From an uncultured Bacteroidia bacterium (GTDB taxonomy: Bacteria; Bacteroidota; Bacteroidia; J057; CALLMJ01): a DNA stretch of 64,000 bases. Position numbers and translations under genes: made by a program. The DNA lies in the NCBI GenBank assembly GCA_938005475.1, contig CALLNY010000014.1, positions 62,001 to 126,000 of the forward strand, given 5' to 3'. Position 1 is the first letter of the stretch; each line of letters opens with the position of its first letter. Positions 54,907 through 63,946 of the stretch are shown in pieces. The notes under the pieces are model-generated. The model saw only the letters and a list, made by a program, of their open reading frames with translations, made no database searches and had not been told where the DNA came from.

Positions 54907-57900
54907 TTATTTATAGACCACAATCTTATGATTAAAGTTTTTCTGTGGTGTTTGTAATAACAAGTGATATATCCCAAAAGATAGTTTATCGGCTCGTATT
55001 ACCCATTCATTAAGCCCCTTCTGCGCTTCTTTCGTGAGTAAAAGCACTTGCTGACCTAACTCATTATAGAGGTGAATATCTGCCAACGTCTCCGATGAAC
55101 TCATAAATCGTACTATAAACTCATCATTCTGAACTGGGTTAGGATAAATCACCACATAATCATCAGGTGCTTGTTCTAAATAAACTTCCGCTACATTAGA
55201 ATATCCAACATTTCCGTTTTCATCTAAATAACGAACTCGGAAGACATTGTTATAATTATAGAACGGTTGTTTATCTTCTGTAAAGTACACCAGATTGTTA
55301 TTGAACTCAAAGGTATCAATGCTCACCCAAGAACTACCTACCAATTTTTCCATGTAAGCGGTTCGGAAACTTCCATCGATGACCCAATTCAAATCAATGA
55401 AGGTTGATTGTGGATTATAGTTAGCGGTGAGGTAATTTTGAGTAATTGGCAAGATACAATCAGATACGTTAATTTGCTTAATCACTTGGCTTACGCAACC
55501 ATTATGATTGACTGAAAGGGTTACGAAATAAGTTCCCGAGGTTGTATAGGTGTGCGTTGGATTTTGTGCGTTAGAGGTAGGAGAAGCATCTCCAAAATCC
55601 CATGTAACATTACCCCCTAAACCAGGACTTCCTGCAAATACCTGAAATTCACCCCAGTTAGGTCCATCAGCTTCTACATCTAACTCTAATTTCCAGCGGT
55701 TAGCAAAGATACCATTAGTTTCAGGGAAGAAGCCCGTATCAAAGTTACCCGTTGAAGGATAGGATGGGAACCATACTTTTGCTAATACCCATGGACCTCC
55801 CGTAGAGTAGTACAATCTTAACATTTTAGGTGATTGTGCAGCATAAGATGTGTTGTTATAGTTCCAGTAATAGAAACGGTTCACGGATTTAGGAGTTACA
55901 TAATGCCATTGCACCCATTGAGTAGAAGGACCCGAAGCATTACCGGACCAAGCCGTATATCCCTGATGTACATTATCATACAAATGAGAGAAATTGAGGT
56001 AATCCGCAGAAGAGAAACTAATTCTTCCAGGAGATGGTGGTAAACCCGTAGTGCCTAATTGGAAGATATCATGACCACTAGGACCTATGCTCGGTACAGA
56101 ATTCGTAGTTACTATGGTTTGGTTGTAGAATTGAATAGATTGGTTCACACAAGTAACAACGGTGTTATTGAAATCAGGCGTTAAAGTAGGCATTACTTGA
56201 GCGATAATAGGATTACGACCACCTGCACACATATTTTGAACATAATAAATTTTGGTTTCAGTGAGAGCAGGAGTAGTATAGGTACTAGTAGCGGTAGCTA
56301 CCGGAGTACCTCCCGTAGGAACTGTGTACCAATTTGTAGGTTGAGCGGTAGTAAGCGTTGCGGAAGAACCTTTACAAACCGTAAACAACGATTGATTAGG
56401 AATATAAGGGCTCCAGTATCCCATATCATGCCCATCATAAGGTCCACCCGCAAAAATATTACTTACACAATTTGCAAAACTTGCAACAGAACCATGCCCA
56501 TCATGAGGTCCACCCGCAAATATCTGTATAGTACAACCCACGTAGGTTACAGAACTATGACCATCATAAGGTCCACCCGCATAAATATTCGTTATACAAT
56601 TCGAATACTGCGAAACTGAACCATGACCATCATAAGGACCGCCCGCATAAATATTCGTTACACAATTTGATGTATACAATAAAGAACCATGACCATCATA
56701 GGGACCACCCGCAAAGATGTTTGTGTCAGGTGGTGTACAACCTTGAACATAAGCAGAACCATGACCATCATAGGGTCCCCCTGACCACATGGTCGTTGTT
56801 ATACAAAAAGCATATTCAGCAACAGAACCATGACCATCATAAGGACCACCCACAAAGATGGCGGGTTCACAATTCGCACTTAATAATACCGAACCATGAC
56901 CATCATAAGGACCACCAGCAAAAATAAAACCTGCGCAATTGAGTAGTTGTGCAACCATTCCGTGCCCGTCATAATATCCTCCTGCATAGATGTTCTGCTC
57001 ACAATTCGCAAATACTGTTGCGGAGCTATGCCCATCATAAGGACCGCCACCATAAATTTGTTCCAACTGAACATTAATCTCAAAACAATAAGTAGAATCA
57101 CAACCCCAGTTGTTTATAGTTAAGCAGATTTTTTTGATACCCGGCGTTAACCAAGTAACAGTTGGAGGATTAGGACCCGAAAATTGAGAAGGAGTAGCAG
57201 AACAATAACCACCATCTGCACAAAAATCCCAAAAATAAATAGCACCCGGAATTACATCCGTAGAAGTATTAGTAAAAGTTATGGGTGCTCCTGCATAATA
57301 AGGACCAGGGCTTATCGTAAAGGAAGGTTTAGGATAAGGTTTAATATATATTAATTGTTGAATGGTATCACAAAGCGTACCATTACAAACTATTTGAGTA
57401 ACAATATATTGCCCTGTATCGGGATAAACATGAATAGGTGCAAAAGCAGTAGACTGCGATGCGTCACCAAAATCCCACAAATACGTAATGCTTGAGCCCG
57501 TGGTAGCTAAATTCGTGAAATAAGTAGGTTCACCGAAACAATCCCCATTAAAAGAAAAATTCGCACGAGGCCTGTTTGGGTCTATGGGGTTACAAGAAGT
57601 ATCAGTAACAGGAGTAGCCGTAACGTTTAACCTCACATAACCCGTAGCCACTTCCGGCATCACAACTTGTATCCAAAAATCTCCTGGTAATCGACATTTT
57701 AAGTTCAAAATAATAAACACTCCTTCTGCAACGCAGTTATCAAAGGTCATTGCATTACAATCCCCATAAGCTATACGGTATTGGATTTGGTCTGCGGTTA
57801 CAGAAGTACTATCCTTCACCTCAATATCCAGGTTATATTTAACGGTATCGGTTAAACTAATTTTGAACCATTGAGATTTTCTACCAATTGGACCTTGCAA

Positions 57901-60900
57901 ACAACCCATATTGGTGCCATCTTCGCCCGGTGCCTCTCCAATCGTATGGCAATTTATCCAAGATAGAGCAGTATAATTGCCCGCGGCATTAATATTAAAT
58001 TCTTGTGGGTCACTACACAAATCTCCCTTAATAGGAATAAACCAAATTCTAGGAATTACCGTTTCGGTGGGAAAATCACAGCCCGTAAACATTAAATAAT
58101 AAGTACCTGGATAAACGCATGCCGCTCCCCAGTGATAATAATTAGAAGGATTGAAATTAGGGTTTCCATTCACATAAATGGTCTGTGTAGGAACAATTCC
58201 TAATCCTGAGTTCGTAGAATCACCGGGAATATATTCACGCAATAATTTTACTGCATTGCTATTGTATGTAGTGATATTAGGTCCGGGGCGCGTATAGTTA
58301 ATAAGGATTCGTCCTGTTTTGCCTACAGTAAATTTATACCATATCGTTTTCCCACAATGGGCTTGATCAGTTGGGTCAGCGGTAGCACAGTTTAAATTTC
58401 CAAGATAACCTGTTAAAGTGGTATCATTGTTAATAGTTAAGGGCGTGTAAGGCGGTTGATATTCAGAAGTGGGATTGCCGTTAATCACATTGGCTTCGGA
58501 GTAGTGGTCAAACAAAACATAAGCAGGAGGCGCAGGCTCAAACCGTATTCCTACTCGAATTTGAGTATTAGGTTCATTGTACGAATTATTATTAACCACA
58601 ATATAGTACCTTCGCGTAACTATACCTGCACAAGGCTCTAAATACCAACTCACCGTTTGATAATTGCCACACCCGGATGAGCTGGTCGTAACATATTGCA
58701 AGGGAGGAGATAAGGAGTCATTGGGCGGTATAGTAGTATTCGGAGAATAATACACCGTAAATGGGGATTGACTGCCTTTTCCGTTCGTTAAATTATAAAC
58801 GGATACATAAACAATACCTGGTCCTGTTACAGTGAACGTGTACCATAAATTTCTTCTGGGGTTAGTAGGACTGGGTAAAGCATTGGGAGGGGGATTTTGA
58901 CCGATTGGGCAGTTATTGCTGGGGTCTGAAGCTAAAGCAGTAGTAGTACAAAAAAAGAAGTCTTCACTAGGTTGCCTTCCAAAAGGACCTAATGGGTCAC
59001 TGATTTTGCCAAAATACTGTACGTTATCATTAGGAATATTACCAAAATCATAGGCTTGCGCCGCATGGTCAAATTTGGATACTCCTACCGAATCTACATA
59101 CAAAGTAGGCGTAAAACTTACTCCAATATGCGAGTTATTAGCAAAAGTTACCAAGGTATAAGTTCCTGGAGGAAGGCTACATAACCGCATTTGGTCTGTA
59201 ATACAAGCATGATAAACAGGTGCAGAAGGGTTTATGGATAAATCTCCATCATATAAACGGGTTTGAGTACCACTTGGGAAACCATAAATATAAACGTAAG
59301 AGGTTTTAGTAATGGTAAATTTACGCCAAGAGGCACGATTATAGCTAGGTAAACAAGGCGTAACTTCTACGGGGCCTGCCGCACAATCAAAAAAGTCCGT
59401 ACCTAAACTGTAGGTCATCCAATTTTTAGGGATTGCCGCTGTATGGGGTCCATTTGGATACCAATCCGTAGTTCCTGCATTATAGGCTGTTGCAATCGTT
59501 CTAAACTGCTGTGCATTCGGATTAATTGAAATAGAAATATTGACTTGGTCTCCAATAACATCTCCTCTTCCTGAAGTATATTCAGGACTGGTAAAAGTTT
59601 TGCCATGCCCATAAGTAACCACTGTATACCAACCGGGCGGCACACATTCCGTAAATCCTCCCCCAAAACAATCTTTGTATAATCCTGTAAGTGAATTAGT
59701 AGAAATTCTACCACTAAAAATTCTGTGACTAATCCCTCCTGCACAAGTTACATGGCAGTTATGCGAAGAATTAAAAGTTAGAAGACTGGGTTGAGAAACA
59801 TAAAATTCGCGATAGATTTGTTTGGTGGCTCCATTACAGGGGGCATATCCCAGGATAGTCAAAGGATTATCATCACAAGTAAAACGTGTGGGTGTTCCGG
59901 TTATACTCAAAGGAGAAGGAATGGTTACAGCACCCATATTTTCTGCTGTAGCAGGAGTATTAAATAACGTTGGAGGTATAACATCAAATTTGAACCAGGG
60001 TCTATCGCTTCCCCCAACATCCCCTGAATCTGCAAACGAAACTAAAGTATAAATTCCCGGTGTTACGCATACCTTGAACGGATAGTTTTGGCAACCTACT
60101 TGGTCTACTAAACCTTGTATTTTTCCACCTACAATGGGAAGAGCAGAAGCATCTCCTTTATAAAGCCGATAACTAAAACGCCACCAGTTACCACCGCCTA
60201 CGGATAAAATACCATTTTGGTTGATAACCACTTTTCTATAGATGGCTCTCACATTGTGGGAACCACAAACATCTCCGTCTGGTAATACCGTGTTCTGACA
60301 ATCAATGGTATCGCTTGTAGAATAAATCGTAGGACCATTGGGCAAAGGATTTCCACTATTTACGTTATCAATTTCAGAAGATGTATGTAAACCAAAAGCT
60401 TGTGAAAAAGAAAATAATACATTGATATGCAAGGTATGATAGCGTCCAAGATTAGAGGCCCAGGATTGATGGCTATTCGTAGAATCCATAATTCCGAGAA
60501 CTTGAATAGTATAATCGCCTGGGGGCATACACCGAAAGGTAGCAGAACCCACAAACTGATTGTAAAAAGTTAAGCCGCTGCAACCTACATTGTTAATATT
60601 GCCTTGATAAATTCTTACTGCCAAACTAGGTTGGTACCAAGCAGTAAAACTAAATTGGACATCGGTTTGCGTTCCCAAAGTAAAAGTTTTCCATGAAGCA
60701 AGTTCGTATTTATTTCCGCCAATATTGAAAAAACCAGATGCAGGCAAAGCAGGAGGGCAAGCAGGCGTATTGTATAAAGATAACCTACCTTGACAAGTCA
60801 AATAATCTCCTATGCTTGTAGTACCATAATTCAGAGTTCCTAAGTTATGAGAGGCTATTACCGGATTAGGATTATAGGAAACCTCTGGACCTCCTCCAAC

Positions 60901-61893
60901 TTCATACATTCTTACTTGTATTTGCGCTGCATAATTGTCCGGAATAAATAGTTGAATACTATAAGTGGTATTAGGTTCTAATAAACAAGGTGAAAAATCC
61001 GCTCCATAAGACCATGCGTTCGTTTGTGAAAGCGTTTTACAGGACACTACCTCCGTTAAGTTACTACCGCCTTCAGGGATACCATCGGGAATAGAATCTT
61101 GAATACAGTTACCTTTATAAAGTCTATAGCCCCATTGCCGTGGTATGCTGTGTAAACTACCCAGCCAAGGTGTTTCTTGAATTTCAAAACGATAAAAATC
61201 TACGCTTGCGTCGGTAGTAAAAATGTGCCATGCAGACTTGTTATAATTGGTATTAGGGCAAGGTGTTTCAATTTGTGTGATACTTTGGCAACCTACCTCA
61301 TAAGTATAATTGATGGGTCCCCCAGAGATTACTCCAAAATTGTGAGGCTGTGCAGAATGGTCATGAAGAACTTCATCGGCACTCGGTGGAGCAGTTTCTA
61401 ACTTAATAAAAATAGGAGAATTTGCCGCTAAGGTACCTGTAACCTGAAGTAAGTAATCCCCTTTTCTCAGACATTTATGGGTATAACCTTCTATATTTAG
61501 AATGGGAGGATCAACTACTTGTGCGGATCCGGGGAAACAGGTATTGGTTCGGAACAATGTCCAACCTGCCGCTGTTGCGGGCATAGGAAATGGAGCAACA
61601 CCCGGCTGCATCAATGTAATAATCACGGTTCGCGTGGTAGGTATAGAAAATTTAAACCAAACCGATTTTTGATTCGCTACTTGCAATGGGTGAATATATT
61701 CACCAAACTGCAGTGTAGCTCCATTCAAACTTACTGTATCCGAGTAAAACGTCCCAAAATTCCAACCACCGCCTGATATATTTATCGTAGATGCATTCGC
61801 ACAATGATCATTCGCAGGCTGTGCATTTAATCTATCAGGACGCCACCAAGATAATATAAGCAATAATATAATGTTAAATTTATATTTCAGCAT
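54907..61893 (-). CDS. Giant multi-domain T9SS surface protein
   Basis: The 2328-residue product starts with a signal peptide (LKYKFNIILLLILSWW). From about residue 20 to 1440 it has about nine repeated beta modules of the pre-peptidase (PPC) type, each around 150 residues. Each ends in a C-x3-G-x-Y block such as RCMPPGDYTIQVLG, VCVTPGIYTLVSF or LCSLPPGTYTLVTF. Two PKD-like domains follow (YLWDFGDASQSTAFAPIHVY). Ten tandem YDGHGS repeats then lie at about 1610-1826, followed by a CHU_C/Ig-like module (FTVCKGSSATLTTAQPTNWY), a discoidin-like segment and another PKD (TWDFGDASPTSNAQNPTHTY). A T9SS type A sorting domain ends it (VVIYPNPVQNDEFIVRFM). Export, calcium binding or adhesion fit; there is no enzymatic motif. 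Confidence 0.9.
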   Translation of the reverse strand: MLKYKFNIILLLILSWWRPDRLNAQPANDHCANASTINISGGGWNFGTFYSDTVSLNGATLQFGEYIHPLQVANQKSVWFKFSIPTTRTVIITLMQPGVAPFPMPATAAGWTLFRTNTCFPGSAQVVDPPILNIEGYTHKCLRKGDYLLQVTGTLAANSPIFIKLETAPPSADEVLHDHSAQPHNFGVISGGPINYTYEVGCQSITQIETPCPNTNYNKSAWHIFTTDASVDFYRFEIQETPWLGSLHSIPRQWGYRLYKGNCIQDSIPDGIPEGGSNLTEVVSCKTLSQTNAWSYGADFSPCLLEPNTTYSIQLFIPDNYAAQIQVRMYEVGGGPEVSYNPNPVIASHNLGTLNYGTTSIGDYLTCQGRLSLYNTPACPPALPASGFFNIGGNKYELASWKTFTLGTQTDVQFSFTAWYQPSLAVRIYQGNINNVGCSGLTFYNQFVGSATFRCMPPGDYTIQVLGIMDSTNSHQSWASNLGRYHTLHINVLFSFSQAFGLHTSSEIDNVNSGNPLPNGPTIYSTSDTIDCQNTVLPDGDVCGSHNVRAIYRKVVINQNGILSVGGGNWWRFSYRLYKGDASALPIVGGKIQGLVDQVGCQNYPFKVCVTPGIYTLVSFADSGDVGGSDRPWFKFDVIPPTLFNTPATAENMGAVTIPSPLSITGTPTRFTCDDNPLTILGYAPCNGATKQIYREFYVSQPSLLTFNSSHNCHVTCAGGISHRIFSGRISTNSLTGLYKDCFGGGFTECVPPGWYTVVTYGHGKTFTSPEYTSGRGDVIGDQVNISISINPNAQQFRTIATAYNAGTTDWYPNGPHTAAIPKNWMTYSLGTDFFDCAAGPVEVTPCLPSYNRASWRKFTITKTSYVYIYGFPSGTQTRLYDGDLSINPSAPVYHACITDQMRLCSLPPGTYTLVTFANNSHIGVSFTPTLYVDSVGVSKFDHAAQAYDFGNIPNDNVQYFGKISDPLGPFGRQPSEDFFFCTTTALASDPSNNCPIGQNPPPNALPSPTNPRRNLWYTFTVTGPGIVYVSVYNLTNGKGSQSPFTVYYSPNTTIPPNDSLSPPLQYVTTSSSGCGNYQTVSWYLEPCAGIVTRRYYIVVNNNSYNEPNTQIRVGIRFEPAPPAYVLFDHYSEANVINGNPTSEYQPPYTPLTINNDTTLTGYLGNLNCATADPTDQAHCGKTIWYKFTVGKTGRILINYTRPGPNITTYNSNAVKLLREYIPGDSTNSGLGIVPTQTIYVNGNPNFNPSNYYHWGAACVYPGTYYLMFTGCDFPTETVIPRIWFIPIKGDLCSDPQEFNINAAGNYTALSWINCHTIGEAPGEDGTNMGCLQGPIGRKSQWFKISLTDTVKYNLDIEVKDSTSVTADQIQYRIAYGDCNAMTFDNCVAEGVFIILNLKCRLPGDFWIQVVMPEVATGYVRLNVTATPVTDTSCNPIDPNRPRANFSFNGDCFGEPTYFTNLATTGSSITYLWDFGDASQSTAFAPIHVYPDTGQYIVTQIVCNGTLCDTIQQLIYIKPYPKPSFTISPGPYYAGAPITFTNTSTDVIPGAIYFWDFCADGGYCSATPSQFSGPNPPTVTWLTPGIKKICLTINNWGCDSTYCFEINVQLEQIYGGGPYDGHSSATVFANCEQNIYAGGYYDGHGMVAQLLNCAGFIFAGGPYDGHGSVLLSANCEPAIFVGGPYDGHGSVAEYAFCITTTMWSGGPYDGHGSAYVQGCTPPDTNIFAGGPYDGHGSLLYTSNCVTNIYAGGPYDGHGSVSQYSNCITNIYAGGPYDGHSSVTYVGCTIQIFAGGPHDGHGSVASFANCVSNIFAGGPYDGHDMGYWSPYIPNQSLFTVCKGSSATLTTAQPTNWYTVPTGGTPVATATSTYTTPALTETKIYYVQNMCAGGRNPIIAQVMPTLTPDFNNTVVTCVNQSIQFYNQTIVTTNSVPSIGPSGHDIFQLGTTGLPPSPGRISFSSADYLNFSHLYDNVHQGYTAWSGNASGPSTQWVQWHYVTPKSVNRFYYWNYNNTSYAAQSPKMLRLYYSTGGPWVLAKVWFPSYPSTGNFDTGFFPETNGIFANRWKLELDVEADGPNWGEFQVFAGSPGLGGNVTWDFGDASPTSNAQNPTHTYTTSGTYFVTLSVNHNGCVSQVIKQINVSDCILPITQNYLTANYNPQSTFIDLNWVIDGSFRTAYMEKLVGSSWVSIDTFEFNNNLVYFTEDKQPFYNYNNVFRVRYLDENGNVGYSNVAEVYLEQAPDDYVVIYPNPVQNDEFIVRFMSSSETLADIHLYNELGQQVLLLTKEAQKGLNEWVIRADKLSFGIYHLLLQTPQKNFNHKIVVYK
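56415..57062 (-). repeat. Ten tandem ~66-base repeats encoding GGPYDGHGS units
   Basis: Inside the giant gene about ten copies of a 20-25-residue unit of the form I-(Y/F)-A-G-G-P-Y-D-G-H-G-S with one cysteine per unit follow each other. The spacing is about 66-75 bases. At DNA level a conserved core (ATGACCATCATAAGG on the plus strand) recurs with small changes. Similar GGxxDG motifs occur in other T9SS proteins of the phylum, so this is an array of a known kind but here with His in the motif. Confidence 0.9.
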
Positions 61894-61951
61894 AATAATT
61901 TTTAAAATGAATATTTAATTCATACGACTAAAAATTTTTTATTTTTTAAAA

Positions 61952-61991
61952 AAGCCGTTTGTAATTTTTATATTATAATAACAAACGGCTT
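61952..61991 (-). terminator. Terminator after the FGE-fold gene
   Basis: An 11-bp stem (AAGCCGTTTGT at 61952-61962, ACAAACGGCTT at 61981-61991) with an 18-base loop is followed on the minus strand by a T run (CTTTTTTAAA). It lies 29 bases after the stop of the gene at 62021 and 58 bases before the start of the giant gene. Confidence 0.85.
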
Positions 61992-62020
61992 CTATTTATA
62001 ATATTGACTAAATTAATTTT

Positions 62021-63478
62021 TTATCGAGCTCCTCTTCCGCCATAGTATCGAGTTCTTGCAGTATTATCGCCATAATAACAATTGTAGTGCCCATCATAAC
62101 GGTCATTAAGGCGACATCTATCCGAACCAGAGTACCAACTACCTCCTACTGTCATTATTCTATTATTATTACCTGAAATAGTGGCTGCTGGCCATCCTGT
62201 TACATCATGATCTCCCGCTGCGCTTATGTCTCCATCTCCCCAAACTCTTTGAAATTCTGCTGATCCATTATTACTACACGCTACTACTAACTCATCTAAA
62301 TTTCCCGTCAACTCCATATTTCCATAATAACCAGCACCCGCCGTGATACGATTCGCAGTAGGTAAAGCAAAAATACCTACTCTGTAAGGACCTTGCCCAC
62401 CATCTCCACCTGTTATGGTGGCAGTGGTTCCATAGTAGTTACAATTGGAATCAGTAGTATTACCAATCTCGGTACCATTTTCTGGGGTTGTAATGGAGTT
62501 TTCTTCAATAAGAGTGGTTGTACCCCAAGCATATTCACCAGCAATCACTGGTCCTTCACCTCTACAAGCTTTAACATATTCTAATTCGGACATAGGTCTT
62601 AAAGCCGCCCAGTCTAGATAAGCAGACAAATCTCTCCAACTAAGATAATTTTGTGCTCGGTCGGGTCTATCCGTTTGATAAATGTTTGGAGGCGTTCCTG
62701 AATTATTGGTTCTATTTCTATAATTGTTAAAGTTTCCAAGATAACGATTGGATTGAGCAGTGGAAGGAATAGTATTTAAGAAATCTGCGTATTGTCCTTG
62801 CGTGATTTCATACTTCATTAGATAAAAAGGAGCATAGCCTTTTGGATAGGTAGCGGGCAAGTTTAAGTTCACAAAAGTATGGTTCCATGTACCAGTAGCC
62901 ATATAATTAGTTGTTTGTACTGTAACAGCGGCTTCTGAAGTAATTTGTTGTGTAGCAAATCCCCAGTAAACATTATTGATAAAGAAAGGACCTTGAGGGA
63001 TAAAAACCATTTCAATACCAAATACTTTTACGTCTATATCTCCGGAGGTAGGTAGATTATTGATTTTTAGGGTAATAGTATGAGGACCGGCATTGGGATA
63101 AATTCCTACAGCGGTTCTACGAAGCATAACACCTGTATTGTTAGGTGCGGCATCAATCCCTACGGCAGAGCCATCGGAAAGAGTGGGTTCCAGTGCTGAA
63201 CTGAAATTGTGGTCAGAGAGGGTTACAGAAACTAATCCGTGTGTCCAAGGAGTGGTAGGTGATGCTCCACAGGTTCTAAATTTCACGAACACCCAAGCCG
63301 CATCCCAGTTAAAAGGTACTGTTGTTACTCTCCAACTATTGTTCCATTTCAAATCAAACGTTACCGTTTGTGCTGCCTGATTTACTGATAAATTGCTAAC
63401 TGTTAGATTGTTAGCGTTCACATTGTGGCTCATAAGCCAACAAGCAAGAATGATTACATTAAAACCAAAGTTTTTCAT
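62021..63478 (-). CDS. Exported SUMF1/FGE-fold protein with variable-region-like C-terminus
   Basis: The 485-residue product has a signal peptide (FNVIILACWLMSHNVNA) and an N-terminal beta-rich domain of about 150 residues. A formylglycine-generating-enzyme/SUMF1 fold follows from about residue 165 (EMVFIPQGPFFINNVYWG, YLMKYEITQGQYADFL, MSELEYVKACRGEG, NMELTGNLDELVV). This fold is used for FGE enzymes, but also as a display scaffold with a C-type-lectin core. The last 40 residues run from GGSWYSGSD to YYGGRGAR, and their codons are nearly all NNY (Tyr, Asp, Asn, Ser, Cys, His, Gly). FGE catalytic cysteines are not apparent. There is no T9SS domain. It has a full promoter and a terminator. Confidence 0.85.
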   Translation of the reverse strand: MKNFGFNVIILACWLMSHNVNANNLTVSNLSVNQAAQTVTFDLKWNNSWRVTTVPFNWDAAWVFVKFRTCGASPTTPWTHGLVSVTLSDHNFSSALEPTLSDGSAVGIDAAPNNTGVMLRRTAVGIYPNAGPHTITLKINNLPTSGDIDVKVFGIEMVFIPQGPFFINNVYWGFATQQITSEAAVTVQTTNYMATGTWNHTFVNLNLPATYPKGYAPFYLMKYEITQGQYADFLNTIPSTAQSNRYLGNFNNYRNRTNNSGTPPNIYQTDRPDRAQNYLSWRDLSAYLDWAALRPMSELEYVKACRGEGPVIAGEYAWGTTTLIEENSITTPENGTEIGNTTDSNCNYYGTTATITGGDGGQGPYRVGIFALPTANRITAGAGYYGNMELTGNLDELVVACSNNGSAEFQRVWGDGDISAAGDHDVTGWPAATISGNNNRIMTVGGSWYSGSDRCRLNDRYDGHYNCYYGDNTARTRYYGGRGAR

Positions 63479-63504
63479 ATACTTTAATATTTTAAAGGTC
63501 GTTA

Positions 63505-63534
63505 CAAAAATAATGGGTTGAAAATTACTTACAA
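63505..63534 (-). promoter_or_regulatory. Promoter of the FGE-fold gene
   Basis: On the reverse strand TTG (63532-63534), a 19-base spacer and TATTTTTG (63505-63512) match the Bacteroidota promoter exactly, 26 bases before ATG 63478. The TTG lies inside the dyad at 63529-63559. Confidence 0.75.
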
Positions 63535-63559
63535 AATCTTTATGTAAGATTTTTTGTAA
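63529..63559. repeat. Imperfect inverted repeat over the -33 element of the FGE-fold gene
   Basis: Left arm TTACAAAATCTT (63529-63540) and right arm AAGATTTTTTGTAA (63546-63559) are complementary apart from two extra T bases. The left arm contains the TTG (complement) at -33, so a protein binding here could control the promoter. The rest of 63560-63919 is AT-rich with no reading frame; a single perfect DnaA box (63827-63835) is the only other notable word. Confidence 0.5.
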
Positions 63560-63919
63560 TATTCTTAATCGTATTTTGTAATAAAAAAAAATCGTGAATT
63601 TATTTTTTTATCTAGTGATAAAGCTTTTTTTGAAACTAATTATATTTTTTAGTTTTAAAAGAACTAAAATTTACAATTTAAAAATAATTTTCATAATTTT
63701 ATTACATCAAACAATAAGAAAATAATAGTTTTTGATAGTTTCTTATGATAAAACACATTAACTTTATAAACACTATGTAACAAATTGACTTATAATTTAA
63801 ATTATAGAGCTGTGCACCAAATTTTATGTGGATAAAAAAAAACGCTCTTGCAAGGTAATAAGAAGTATAAGAATTATAAAAAAATTTTAAATAAAAAATT
63901 TTTGAATCAAAAAAATGAT

Positions 63920-63927
63920 TATGTTTG
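63920..63927 (+). promoter_or_regulatory. -7 promoter box (TATGTTTG) of the partial gene at 63947
   Basis: TATGTTTG ends 19 bases before the ATG. A TTG at 63902-63904 gives a spacer of 15, shorter than usual. Confidence 0.45.
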
Positions 63928-63946
63928 CATTCTAATTTTTATCAAA

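Noticed and set aside
56197-56927. Open frames on the plus strand rich in Asp-His-His repeats
   Set aside because: They are the antisense of the YDGHGS array of the giant gene. Their repeats follow the coding strand, and they lack a promoter and a leader.
56415-57062. Regularly spaced repeat array as a CRISPR
   Set aside because: The units are about 66 bases with no constant spacer, and the array is in frame within a long coding sequence.
63827-63835. Perfect DnaA box in the gene-free stretch before 63947
   Set aside because: A single box of this kind is expected by chance in this length and composition.
63560-63946. Template repeat for the possible DGR target
   Set aside because: No near-copy of the last 140 bases of the FGE-fold gene was seen here or elsewhere in the window by eye.
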